Below are positions 29,378-37,422 of a stretch of DNA of 59,881 nucleotides, one piece after another; the stretch's first letter is position 1; the number at the start of each line of letters is the position of its first letter. The stretch lies in the IMG/VR virus record IMGVR_UViG_3300020020_000032, positions 1-59,881 of that record. One strand, given 5' to 3'. Both the position numbers and the translations under genes were made by a program. This DNA is from a virus. A model generated the notes under the pieces. That model searched no databases and was not told the DNA's origin. It was given only the letters and a program-made list of their open reading frames with translations.

Positions 29378-29966
29378 TAGTTTCACAGACTTCTCAGGTC
29401 ATGGCGCACCTGATCCCGGTTGTACTTCTGCAATGGATGATGATGAATACAATGGGCCACCACCACCTCCTCCACCACCGCCACCACCTCCTCCACCTCC
29501 ACCACCAGGGCCTATTTGCCCAGACCCGTCAGCTTGTCCTGATATCTCCCATACGGACGACGTTCCACTGAGCAATCCATCGGCTACTTCATGTTCAATC
29601 GAATCCACAATCGGTGTAGACTTGGTTAGACTTCCCATACGGGCTACCAAAGGAATTTCTACGGTTACCTGCGATGGTTCCATGGCAAATATCAGTACTA
29701 CTCTATGCCTGCTAAAGGCACTAGCTTTCGCTCAGGGATGGGGTGCCTGGTATCCCGTAATCTGCTCTTCGAAGCAAACCATCGGGAATCTGAGACTGTG
29801 GCACAAGATCTCGCGAATGTGTCGACCTACTCAAACAGAGTTCGTATGGCGAGCAGAACAGATCGCTGAGGGAGTAGATCCAAATGGTAGGTTCTTTATC
29901 GGCGTGTACGATAGCGGCCCAGGCTGGCCGCCAGAGAGCCAACGTGCTAATTGGCTTTGTCGTTAG
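29343..29966 (+). CDS. secreted protein, C-terminal part with poly-Pro linker
   Basis: In this frame the sequence continues DSFTDFSGHGAPDPGCTSAM, completing the TSP3-like motif, followed by 17 prolines in a row and about 150 residues with eight Cys (ICPDPSACPD, TSCSIES, VTCDG, LCLL, ICSSK, RMC, LCR), suggesting disulfides outside the cell. An ATG at 29343 could start it, but without the upstream part it lacks a signal peptide. Function unknown. Confidence 0.6.
   Translation: MTMTWIVSRTFDSFTDFSGHGAPDPGCTSAMDDDEYNGPPPPPPPPPPPPPPPPPGPICPDPSACPDISHTDDVPLSNPSATSCSIESTIGVDLVRLPIRATKGISTVTCDGSMANISTTLCLLKALAFAQGWGAWYPVICSSKQTIGNLRLWHKISRMCRPTQTEFVWRAEQIAEGVDPNGRFFIGVYDSGPGWPPESQRANWLCR
29357..29394 (+). 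repeat. 19-bp imperfect tandem duplication causing a frameshift
   Basis: 29357-29375 and 29376-29394 match at 17 of 19 positions. The period of 19 is not a multiple of 3. Deleting one copy restores a continuous reading frame from 29090 to 29966. Confidence 0.9.
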
Positions 29967-30006
29967 CTAGAAAGATCTATGCCTTGTAAGCTACAAAGGA
30001 GTTGAT

Positions 30007-30543
30007 TTGCGTAAGCTGGCGATACTAACTACCGCCATAGCTATTGTGACGATAGGATCAACACCAGCCCAAGCGAGTGTAGCTGAACTAGTTAGATGTT
30101 CTACAAAGCACAAAGTTAGCACTCACCTTTGGTGTGCTAAAACAAACATAAGACATGGAAAACAACTTCTCAGATTTTTACGTAACAATGAAAAAGCCGG
30201 AACAGTCAAATCACGCAAATCTGTCCGGCGATCAGGGAAGTATCTAGTACGCTACGGAAGTCGTCACTTACGACTGGCCATCACAAGATCACGTCCCCCT
30301 CATTATGCGGGATGGATCTGTATACATAATCTAGAAGGAAGTTGGGACGACGACGGTGCACCATACTACGGCGGATTACAAATGTCGGAAGGATGGATGG
30401 GCGTAGTGCATCATGCCAACCACCTATCATCTATTGAACAAATGTGGCTCGCTGAAAGAGTATCGGCCAGATACGGCTTCTCGTATTCGTTCATGAAAGG
30501 TCAATGGCCTAATACGTTTCCACCATGTGCTAACTACTTCTAG
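30007..30543 (+). CDS. secreted transglycosylase-like (Rpf/lysozyme-fold) protein
   Basis: 178 aa, TTG start with AAAGGAG upstream. Signal peptide (LAILTTAIAIVTIGSTPAQA). A basic helical linker is followed by the catalytic-like domain: WICIHNLEGSW (Glu about residue 117), APYYGGLQMSEGWM, SSIEQMWLAERV and WPNTFPPC. The Glu followed by YYGGLQ is the pattern of Rpf/transglycosylase-like domains. Probably cleaves or binds cell-wall glycan outside the cell; could assist superinfection exclusion or release (inference). Confidence 0.75.
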   Translation: MRKLAILTTAIAIVTIGSTPAQASVAELVRCSTKHKVSTHLWCAKTNIRHGKQLLRFLRNNEKAGTVKSRKSVRRSGKYLVRYGSRHLRLAITRSRPPHYAGWICIHNLEGSWDDDGAPYYGGLQMSEGWMGVVHHANHLSSIEQMWLAERVSARYGFSYSFMKGQWPNTFPPCANYF

Positions 30544-30559
30544 GAAGGGAGGTGATACA

Positions 30560-30679
30560 ATGGGTGAACAACCTGCGCCAGAGATTCCACCAACAGAACC
30601 ACCGCCAAAGGACAATGATCCTGTTAATCCTACTGGCCCTGGGGATAGTGAAGAAACACCGGAGCCAGAGGACGACTAG
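30560..30679 (+). CDS. acidic Pro-rich microprotein, 39 aa
   Basis: Preceded by GGGAGGTGAT, close to a perfect SD. Composition Pro, Glu and Asp (PAPEIPPTEPPPKDNDP), probably disordered. Last + strand gene before the convergent terminator. Confidence 0.55.
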   Translation: MGEQPAPEIPPTEPPPKDNDPVNPTGPGDSEETPEPEDD

Positions 30680-30687
30680 TTAGAAAA

Positions 30688-30740
30688 CTTAGGGGGCTGA
30701 GCAAAGTGGGGAGAGAGTACCACAGCGCCAGCCCCCTAAG
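30688..30740. terminator. bidirectional terminator between convergent arms
   Basis: CTTAGGGGGCTG (30688-30699) and CAGCCCCCTAAG (30729-30740) are perfect complements (12 bp); a smaller GTGG/CCAC stem can form in the loop. Located exactly between the last + and last - genes. A T-rich run on either side is weak. Confidence 0.8.
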
Positions 30741-30751
30741 ACTTTAAACGT

Positions 30752-30973
30752 TTAGGGCTTGTCTTTTGGTGCGCCCACACCGAGAGTTGGCTCTAGACTA
30801 GTAAATGTTCCCAGACCCACGTAAGACATAAACAGTGTGTATCCTGCGTTGGTAGCGATTATCAATACGTCTGTGTCAATATCAGCAACCAGTACGGCGG
30901 TCGCAAGACTCGCTATAAAACCGCCAAGACCTACGGCAAAAGCTCGTAGTCCTATTCTGAGATATGGGTTCAT
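30752..30973 (-). CDS. holin-like two-TM protein, 73 aa
   Basis: ATG overlaps the upstream stop (TAATG). Residues 8-30 (LRAFAVGLGGFIASLATAVL) and 35-57 are hydrophobic, with a polar C-terminus (GVGAPKDKP). Size and topology fit a class II holin; distance from the endolysin gene (8 kb) makes this uncertain. Confidence 0.55.
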   Translation of the reverse strand: MNPYLRIGLRAFAVGLGGFIASLATAVLVADIDTDVLIIATNAGYTLFMSYVGLGTFTSLEPTLGVGAPKDKP

Positions 30974-31218
30974 TAGATAACCTCGAATCCTAGATGTAGA
31001 GTTAGGTAGATTGAAGCTGGATTGATTAGTGCAATTACCAGACCAGTCCATAGCAGGACTGTGTTGGTTACACAGCGATGCTTCCACTTCCTGATGTACG
31101 ACGAATACGTCGGTGTTGTATCGTCCTCGTCGAAGGCGTTTTTGAAGTCAATAACGATGAATACTATTACTGCCGTTATGACGAACGCCCACAGTAAAGT
31201 GTAGAACAGTAGCCACAT
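30973..31218 (-). CDS. two-TM membrane protein, 81 aa
   Basis: GGAGAGAG upstream. TM1 at residues 3-24 (LLFYTLLWAFVITAVIVFIV), acidic cytoplasmic or periplasmic loop (KNAFDEDDTTPT), TM2 at about 52-70. In the 3' membrane pair with 30752-30973. Possibly a holin/antiholin pair. Confidence 0.6.
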   Translation of the reverse strand: MWLLFYTLLWAFVITAVIVFIVIDFKNAFDEDDTTPTYSSYIRKWKHRCVTNTVLLWTGLVIALINPASIYLTLHLGFEVI

Positions 31219-31230
31219 GCTCTCTCCTTT

Positions 31231-31611
31231 CTAAACTACAGCTTGTGTCGCTTGCTTGCCTAGCTCCAATCGACCCTTTACCACCGTATTAATAGTTCCG
31301 TCAGCCTCTCTCACTTGAACATCGTACTGTAGCCACTTACCATCGTAGGTGTTGGTATCTGACGAAAGGAGAGTAATCTGTACTCTCCCGGCAGTAGCAG
31401 GAGCCAGGATAGTTACCTGGGTTGGGTTAGCGGTGCTATCCTTTTTAATGATGGCATCCGCGTCGTCGTCGTGGCTTGTCCTTTTTGCTGTAAACCATGC
31501 CTTACCACCCGTAAGGTCTACCTCAACGTCCAGTCCTGTTTCGGGATCGAACCTAGTGACAGGCACAATCCACGAGGCACTATCACCTTTTGTCATTTGG
31601 ATGTCTCTCAT
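31231..31611 (-). CDS. BppU-like N-terminal domain protein, 126 aa
   Basis: MTKGDSASWIVPV, then DLTGGKAWFTAKR and DADAIIKKDS, is the pattern of small baseplate/tail accessory proteins related to the BppU N-terminal domain. Overlaps the repeat protein's stop. Likely a virion surface component. Confidence 0.65.
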   Translation of the reverse strand: MRDIQMTKGDSASWIVPVTRFDPETGLDVEVDLTGGKAWFTAKRTSHDDDADAIIKKDSTANPTQVTILAPATAGRVQITLLSSDTNTYDGKWLQYDVQVREADGTINTVVKGRLELGKQATQAVV

Positions 31612-32507
31612 GGGATTTTAATCAACTCTCCTTTTGTTTCTACGATTGTGATGATGCCTCTAGCTTTAGGTCTAGCAGTAATCGTGCCGGTTACCTTTCC
31701 AGTACTGAATTTCGGCTCTCTGTCTTGCTGGTCTTCCCACTTACCCGTGTCGCTGCTGAATTTTACAACCTGATCCTCGGTAGTCTTATCACCGAAGTCA
31801 GTCCACGTACCCGTTTCTGTTGCGCTGAGTACAGCGACTAGCGTGGCTTGCTCGCTACCACTACCAGCATCACTGAGCGCGTACTTGATGCTGTAGCCTT
31901 CACTACATGAACCAGTCTGTGAGTTGGTGATGTTAACTGTTAGGGCATTTGCATCGCTACTTGAACCAGTATCGCTGGTGTTGACAGGCACCGATATCTG
32001 AGAAGTCTCACCAGTTAGTGAACCACTATCGGCACTAGTATAAACAGCTTTTAGTACGTTGTTGTCAGTTTCCGTTCCAGTATCTGAATTGCTAAGTGCG
32101 ACTACTAGTGTGGTATTTTCTGCGTCACTTCCACTATCACTTCCTGGGATAGTGGCAATTAATGTAGCTGTATCAGCACCACTTCCTGTTTCAGTTCCAT
32201 TAACTGGTACAGTGATCTGTTGATTCTCGGTGGTCGTACCATTGGTGTCTGCACTAGATAGAGCGGCGGTGAGAGTTTGGTTGTTTACTCCACTACCTGT
32301 GTCGGTCTGTGTCGGTAGAACGACTACTAGAGTAGTAGCCTCAGCACCAACACCAACATCGCTAGTTGGAATTAGGGCTACAAGTGTAGTCGTGCCTTCT
32401 GTACCGCTGCCTGTGTCGGAACTGTTCTTTTGGATCGTGGTAACAGTCTCTGCTATACCAGCATAGACCAGTACCTTCGGCTTGATTGCTCTACCTAATC
32501 TAGCCAT
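31608..32507 (-). CDS. tandem-repeat adhesin-like protein, 299 aa
   Basis: Residues 25-235 are about 11 degenerate repeats of 18-19 residues: a loop (SDTGSGTEG, TDTGSGVNN, TETGSGADT, SDSGSDAEN ...) followed by a strand (TTLVALIP, TTLVVVLP, QTLTAALS ...). Such repeats build beta-solenoid or beta-sandwich arrays. Basic N-terminus (ARLGRAIKPKVLV). Likely a virion surface fibre or decoration; similar DTGSG repeats occur in actinophage proteins as I recall. Confidence 0.65.
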   Translation of the reverse strand: MARLGRAIKPKVLVYAGIAETVTTIQKNSSDTGSGTEGTTTLVALIPTSDVGVGAEATTLVVVLPTQTDTGSGVNNQTLTAALSSADTNGTTTENQQITVPVNGTETGSGADTATLIATIPGSDSGSDAENTTLVVALSNSDTGTETDNNVLKAVYTSADSGSLTGETSQISVPVNTSDTGSSSDANALTVNITNSQTGSCSEGYSIKYALSDAGSGSEQATLVAVLSATETGTWTDFGDKTTEDQVVKFSSDTGKWEDQQDREPKFSTGKVTGTITARPKARGIITIVETKGELIKIP

Positions 32508-32654
32508 TTACCAACGTGACTTTCTCTGCACAGCATCGCTGTATACGTGTTGATTCTTTATAGGCTGTGCAGCAGGAGGTGGAGCAGGCTTGAAAAATCC
32601 ATGCCTGGTGATAATCAAACCAGCACGTTTCTTGCGTCCATGTCTAGCGGGCAT
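32508..32654 (-). CDS. basic microprotein sharing a C-terminal motif with the upstream lectin-like protein, 48 aa
   Basis: TAATG overlap with the upstream gene. Ends HVYSDAVQRKSRW; the upstream protein ends RIYSDAVHRASRH. N-terminus is basic (ARHGRKKRAG), followed by a Pro-rich stretch. The shared tail suggests either duplication or a common binding tag. Confidence 0.55.
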   Translation of the reverse strand: MPARHGRKKRAGLIITRHGFFKPAPPPAAQPIKNQHVYSDAVQRKSRW

Positions 32655-33886
32655 TAGTGACGACTCGCTCTGTGGACAGCATCACTGTAAATGCGTGGTT
32701 GGGGCTTCGGTACAAAAGGTCCGGCAGTTACGGGTAAGTAAATCCAGTCAATCCTAACTTGTGCTACTGCCACAACACGAGTAGCTGCTGTGCGCTTGCC
32801 AATCTCCACTTGTGGTGAAACAGAGCGATCAGTTATAGTTGGCGATTGTATTAGAGTACGTCCATTGATCCAGTTCGTAGGCCAAGTACCGGAAGCTGCG
32901 TTGGGATCAAAGCTTGCTTCCGATGTACCTGGGTGTCCGTCACCTGTAATAATCTGATGCGTACAACTTGTAGTTGATGTGGCTGAATCGAGTCCGTGAG
33001 TAGTGATAAGCTGAGTCGCCAGAATTGTGTCGTCAGCATCGATACCGAGCGCATCGGCAGATTGTAAGTCAAAAACAACATTTTCTGTCGTTGTTGAAAT
33101 TGCGTTTTTGACCTGTCTATCAGCTACGCCCGCACCAGCGACCGGAGCAATTCCAACCGGAGGTTGATTGTCTACCGACTGGAAAAGGTTCGTTGTCGTA
33201 TCATCCGAATCTTCCCATCCAGCATCACGCGAAACATCTGAGGTTGGGAACGAAGAAACAATTTTTGGTTGGTCGAGTCTAGTGTTTAGAGGAGCAGACC
33301 CTTGATCGTCAAGAATATAAATGTCGTCAAAGTCCATATTCACCGATGTACCATAAGCAGCCTGCGGACCGAAATCCCAGTTATTTGCGAGTGCAGCTGA
33401 GTATTCTGTGGCAAGCTGCTGACCGAACGAAACACCATCCAGCCAACCTTGAATGTCCTCGGTTAGTGTCGTACTTACATTGAGCATTAATTCAATGTAG
33501 TACCATTGATTAACGGTCAGCACACCCGAAGTTCCGATGGTTACGCTGGTACGCAATTCAAGTTGTCTACTTGTGTTGACTCTAATCGTCGCGCTGCTAT
33601 TACTGAAAATATTGACAGCAGTGGTTGGACTAGCTGAAATTCTAAAAGCGCAGCCCATCCAGTACCGACGACCATCAACATGGGTAACTGAAAATCGGTT
33701 TACCGACTGAGCGTTTGCAGCAGCCCGCAAATGCCGCGTTCCAGATCGAGCACCGGAAGTTTGAATTGCGCCTGCCGTACCGAGCAAGGTCAAAGCACCT
33801 GCGTTAGCTGGCCCTCCCTCAGCCGCGTGGGAAGCTGTAACAGGCGCAGCCCCCGATTCAAACCCGCAAACGGCAAGTAAACTCAT
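32654..33886 (-). CDS. lectin-like (LamG/concanavalin A-like) virion protein, 410 aa
   Basis: Residues 20-190 have the jelly-roll pattern: RYWMGCAFRIS, TIRVNTSRQLELRT, NQWYYIELMLNVS, IQGWLDGV and FDDIYILDD. The remainder is beta-rich and ends YSDAVHRASRH. Probably binds cell-surface glycan as a tail or head fibre component. Follows two related secreted-type genes. Confidence 0.7.
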   Translation of the reverse strand: MSLLAVCGFESGAAPVTASHAAEGGPANAGALTLLGTAGAIQTSGARSGTRHLRAAANAQSVNRFSVTHVDGRRYWMGCAFRISASPTTAVNIFSNSSATIRVNTSRQLELRTSVTIGTSGVLTVNQWYYIELMLNVSTTLTEDIQGWLDGVSFGQQLATEYSAALANNWDFGPQAAYGTSVNMDFDDIYILDDQGSAPLNTRLDQPKIVSSFPTSDVSRDAGWEDSDDTTTNLFQSVDNQPPVGIAPVAGAGVADRQVKNAISTTTENVVFDLQSADALGIDADDTILATQLITTHGLDSATSTTSCTHQIITGDGHPGTSEASFDPNAASGTWPTNWINGRTLIQSPTITDRSVSPQVEIGKRTAATRVVAVAQVRIDWIYLPVTAGPFVPKPQPRIYSDAVHRASRH

Positions 33887-33887
33887 T

Positions 33888-35123
33888 TCAGCAAGTCCCG
33901 TGTGATACGCATTGATCTAGGATATGCAGGTGTGTCCAAACACTAGAAGGCACGTTGTCCCACTTGCCGACGTAGTAGCCCTGATAGAGCGCCCAACCGT
34001 TAGCTTGTGCCCACCCAACTAGTGGATCAACACGACCAAAGCTTGTGTATGTAAGCGGTGATTCAAAGTGGATATCGAACCCTGGGCCACCCGTGTCACC
34101 CATGAAAGCTCCGTAATTATGCAACGCTTTGAGCATCACCTTTTGCCAATTGTGAATCAGCAATGCATCTATTTCTGTGTCAGTCAAATCTAGCCAAAGA
34201 TGCGAACCCATCGGTGGAGCATTGGTAGAACTGCCACAAGGCGATCCACTTTTAGTTGCTGGATAAACGAAGCTACCACTGTCACAAGAAAGAATCAAGA
34301 ATAGACCGTGACCAATGTTTTCCGAGATTACCTCTTGTGCTCGCATGATACCTGCGAGATTACCCCATTCAGCAGCGACAGCCTCACCAGTACCAAGACC
34401 GTCACCAGTGATATCTGTTCTTCCTCCCCAACCTATATTGATTGTGCCGCCACCTGCGGGAAGTGGAGTTTGTGTTTCATAGAAATCCCACTCCCAATTG
34501 TTCCACTGTTCAACCACAGTCATATGACCATCGTTACTCGTGGGTGGAGCAAGTGCAGCTTGTGGAATACGTACCTGCAATCCTTCAACTGAGCAAGTGC
34601 CCCAAGGAAGATTACAATGAACCGTATATAGAGGATCAGTCGGATCAGACCAATAGGTCGGGTGCTCGAAGTCTGCTGAGCGACCTACTCCTGCCGTCAA
34701 ATTATCAATATACGGTGAGAACTCGGTAAGGATGCGATTGACAATTCCCTCCGAATTAGCAGCGAACGCAGGATTAGCTGGAACCACTTTATTGAATGGA
34801 CTAGTTGCAGAATACGGTTTCCATGTGCCTGGTGGATAACGTCCCGCATTTGAGGAGTAGGGCCATTCGATAGGTGGGGGTGGTGGTGGTGGAGATGGTG
34901 GTGGAGGAGGTGATGGATTAGGCTCAGTTTCACAGAGAAGCCCATTGGTATTGTTAAAGGTTGTTTGGATTTGGCTCTTGTTCAACTTCCCCGGAATAAA
35001 AATCAGCGATCTAAGCTGATCGCGATTGGTTATACAAGCTGTATGAATTGGATCGTGATTAGCCATAGCCGCACCAGCTATACCCAATAATAGAATAACC
35101 ACAAATGCTGCAACTAGTTTCAC
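33888..35123 (-). CDS. secreted protein of an actinobacterial family, 411 aa, paralogue of 35134-36234
   Basis: Start placed at GTG 35123 because GGAGACTACT precedes it and a signal peptide begins there (KLVAAFVVILLLGIAGAAMA). A Pro-rich linker (SPPPPPPSPPPPPPP) leads to a 310-residue domain: TWKPYSATSPFNK, HPTYWSDPTDPLYTV, NDGHMTVVEQW, IGHGLFLILSC and GDTGGPGFDIHFES. The same order occurs in the neighbour. I associate this domain with secreted Thermoleophilia proteins of unknown activity; glycan-active or structural roles are both possible. Confidence 0.65.
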   Translation of the reverse strand: MKLVAAFVVILLLGIAGAAMANHDPIHTACITNRDQLRSLIFIPGKLNKSQIQTTFNNTNGLLCETEPNPSPPPPPSPPPPPPPIEWPYSSNAGRYPPGTWKPYSATSPFNKVVPANPAFAANSEGIVNRILTEFSPYIDNLTAGVGRSADFEHPTYWSDPTDPLYTVHCNLPWGTCSVEGLQVRIPQAALAPPTSNDGHMTVVEQWNNWEWDFYETQTPLPAGGGTINIGWGGRTDITGDGLGTGEAVAAEWGNLAGIMRAQEVISENIGHGLFLILSCDSGSFVYPATKSGSPCGSSTNAPPMGSHLWLDLTDTEIDALLIHNWQKVMLKALHNYGAFMGDTGGPGFDIHFESPLTYTSFGRVDPLVGWAQANGWALYQGYYVGKWDNVPSSVWTHLHILDQCVSHGTC

Positions 35124-35133
35124 AGTAGTCTCC

Positions 35134-36234
35134 TTAGTGGTTGGCTGAGTCTGTCCAATCCAGAACACGCAATTCACTAGACCATGTTACAACCGTGCGT
35201 ATGTCCCAAAGATAAATATCGTCAGTTCCATTGTAGGTCATCGCAGGACTTGTGCCAGCTGCCCAAACTCGCCAAGGATCTACACCTGTCAAAGAATATT
35301 GACTCATCCCACTCCAAGTCTTAAGACCCCATGAACCAGTACCAGTATCAAAAACGTACATACCGTATTCACGCAAGGCTGTCAGCAATACCTTGTTCCA
35401 CCAACGACCCGTAGAATTCGATACGTCAGATATGGCATCAATCTCAGACTGGCTCATATCTAATTGAAATCTAGCCCCGCAAGGAGGCGCGTTAGTGGGA
35501 TCTGTCTGGCCAGCTTGTCCAACTGCGGGAGCGACGATATTACCGTCAGTTGATTTGACTACCATAAACAAAGCATGATTGATTCTACGTGCATACATCT
35601 CACTAGGCCAAGGGCATCCGTACATCGAAGATGTGCCAGCAGCCGTAGCTGTACCACCACCTCCTAGTCTTACACCATCCGAAATCATGTGATGCTTGGA
35701 TAGACCAGTTCCGTAGAAAACACCGCCACCGCCGGGAAGCGAAGTTAAGGGTGTAGTACCAGCCTGATCCGAAAAACAATCGTAAATGAACCATTCAGTA
35801 CCGTCAGGCTGCACAACCGCAAAATGTCCATCAGCACCACCAGCAGGTTTAGCACTCTGTGGACAGCGAAAAAGTGGTCCAGCTGAGGTAGTCCAGAACG
35901 GACAAGAATTACCTCCTGTTCGCATTCTGACTTCAAAGATTGGATCAGTGTCAGAGGCGAAGTATGTTGGGTGATTGAAACTAGGAAAGGTTTGTGCGCT
36001 ACTAGAGTCTTGTGCGACAAGCAGTTGTGAGGGATTTCCCCATCCAGTCACCTTAGACACGATACTCGCAGAGTTGGCATGAATCGAGGGATTTCCAGAA
36101 GAACCATCGTGAGTACCGGGAATGGGTTTGTACATGCTTGATTGGGAGTACGGTCGCCAATTAGCCGGAGGTAGCACAAGACCACTACGTAATCTACGTA
36201 GTGGTTCCATAGTTGATCTTCTGACTGTTCTCAT
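35134..36234 (-). CDS. paralogue of 33888-35123 without signal peptide, 366 aa
   Basis: NWRPYSQSSMYKP, HPTYFASDTDPIFEV, ADGHFAVVQPDG, INHALFMVVKS, CGARFQLDMSQSEIDAI and FDTGTGSWGLK align in order with the neighbour. It lacks the signal peptide and Pro linker, so this copy probably stays with the virion while the other is exported. ATGA coupling to the upstream gene. Confidence 0.65.
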   Translation of the reverse strand: MRTVRRSTMEPLRRLRSGLVLPPANWRPYSQSSMYKPIPGTHDGSSGNPSIHANSASIVSKVTGWGNPSQLLVAQDSSSAQTFPSFNHPTYFASDTDPIFEVRMRTGGNSCPFWTTSAGPLFRCPQSAKPAGGADGHFAVVQPDGTEWFIYDCFSDQAGTTPLTSLPGGGGVFYGTGLSKHHMISDGVRLGGGGTATAAGTSSMYGCPWPSEMYARRINHALFMVVKSTDGNIVAPAVGQAGQTDPTNAPPCGARFQLDMSQSEIDAISDVSNSTGRWWNKVLLTALREYGMYVFDTGTGSWGLKTWSGMSQYSLTGVDPWRVWAAGTSPAMTYNGTDDIYLWDIRTVVTWSSELRVLDWTDSANH

Positions 36235-36674
36235 GTGGCCAAGTAAGTGAAGGTCACTCCCTCACCGTTTGTGATGGCATCAATGTAAATCTTCTGCACG
36301 TCGTCAATTACCAGAGTTATTGACTCACCAGGAGACAGAGCTATACCTTGTCTTGTAGCCAAAGCTGCCACGACGTTAACATCACCGACTACAACTACGT
36401 TGGTGTTATCAAGTTCTGCCTGGATCGTTACCTCAAGACACGGAGTTGACGATGCCACTAGTTGTACCTCTGTACCGCTGGTTGTTACTGTCTTCCTGCC
36501 AGTACCAATTGAGCCTGCTGTGCGTCTGGTTGGGAAGGGGTTTGCTACAGAAACAGAAGTAGCCGAATCATCGGCGCCATATGCGACCTTCACCTTTTGA
36601 TAGTGAATACCGCCAACATCATCTGTAGCGACGTTTGTGCCCGATCCAGCAGTGATTGGAACATTGTCAGCCAT
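36231..36674 (-). CDS. virion structural protein, 147 aa
   Basis: GSGTNVATDDVGGIHYQKV followed by ADDSATSVSVANPFP is a motif pair found at the N-terminus of many phage head-fibre or neck proteins. The rest is beta-rich (EVTIQAELDNTNVVVVGDV). Exact position in the particle unknown. Confidence 0.65.
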   Translation of the reverse strand: MADNVPITAGSGTNVATDDVGGIHYQKVKVAYGADDSATSVSVANPFPTRRTAGSIGTGRKTVTTSGTEVQLVASSTPCLEVTIQAELDNTNVVVVGDVNVVAALATRQGIALSPGESITLVIDDVQKIYIDAITNGEGVTFTYLAT

Positions 36675-36754
36675 TACCTTCTCCTGGATCTTAGAATTCT
36701 ATTGTTGGGTGGCGGTGGGGGTTCTCCACCGCTGTTGAACAACAACAACAGCAT
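36674..36754 (-). CDS. possible 26-aa microprotein
   Basis: ATG 36754 to TAA overlapping the next ATG (TAATG). Reads MLLLLFNSGGEPPPPPNNRI plus a basic end. Short Leu-rich N-terminus then Pro run. Supported mainly by its exact fit in the gene spacing. Confidence 0.4.
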   Translation of the reverse strand: MLLLLFNSGGEPPPPPNNRILRSRRR

Positions 36755-36756
36755 TG

Positions 36757-37236
36757 TTACACTCTTGCCCATCTTGACCAAACACGATAGTTGACAGCGG
36801 CACCACCAGAAGGAACAGTAGCCCGAATTACGAAACCTTCGGCTACTGCGAAGTCTGGTGACTCTCCTAGTGGGTGGTCTTTCTCGTAATAGAACTTGTA
36901 TGGGTCCATATCACCAGGACGCAAAACAACTAGAGCAGTAGGTTCGGCTGTCCAGTTTTTAGCGGCAGCAAACGTTTCAGCAATACGTGGGCCACTCTCC
37001 TGATCTACCGTAACGGCTGTGCTGTTTGTACCTGGCGCGTTGGTTGCAAACGTGCATGAACATAGCTCAATCAATACAGGCTTCTCGGAAGCAGTTACTC
37101 CATCCATAGCTATCATCAAGCCCAATAGATCAATGGCGTGTCCTGCATCCGCCTTAACTCCAAAGATACTTTTAGCTGTAGCAGCAGCAGCAGCCGCAAC
37201 CACACCTTCTGTATCAGCAACATAGATTGCTCTCAT
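36757..37236 (-). CDS. virion structural protein, 159 aa
   Basis: Begins RAIYVADTEGVVAAAAAATAK; contains KPVLIELCSCTFATNAPG and ends with VNYRVWSRWARV. The pattern matches small phage structural proteins that accompany tail fibre genes. Function not known. Confidence 0.6.
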   Translation of the reverse strand: MRAIYVADTEGVVAAAAAATAKSIFGVKADAGHAIDLLGLMIAMDGVTASEKPVLIELCSCTFATNAPGTNSTAVTVDQESGPRIAETFAAAKNWTAEPTALVVLRPGDMDPYKFYYEKDHPLGESPDFAVAEGFVIRATVPSGGAAVNYRVWSRWARV

Positions 37237-37413
37237 TTAGCTCCCCACCTCACCTTCGGCTTCAACAATCTTATAATGTGACTTCTTTGCACTCTTGATA
37301 TGTTCTAGATCATGATTCATCTGTGCTTCTGCTTCTTCCCTAGTCAAGTATGGAAATCGACGAGGCTCAGTAGGATCACCACTTCCTGTGTCATGCACGA
37401 GATAGTAAACCAT
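37237..37413 (-). CDS. hypothetical protein, 58 aa
   Basis: ATG 37413 preceded by AAGGGAGC. Reads MVYYLVHDTGSGDPTEPRRF, then helical EEAEAQMNHDLEHIKSAKK. Its stop precedes the next ATG by none. Unknown function. Confidence 0.6.
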   Translation of the reverse strand: MVYYLVHDTGSGDPTEPRRFPYLTREEAEAQMNHDLEHIKSAKKSHYKIVEAEGEVGS

Positions 37414-37422
37414 TATGCTCCC

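Noticed and set aside
29399-29683. - strand frame encoding a poly-Gly protein
   Set aside because: Reverse reading of the poly-Pro linker; no SD and wrong strand for this arm.
31860-32460. Repeat gene as target of a diversity-generating retroelement
   Set aside because: No reverse transcriptase or template repeat is visible in the window.
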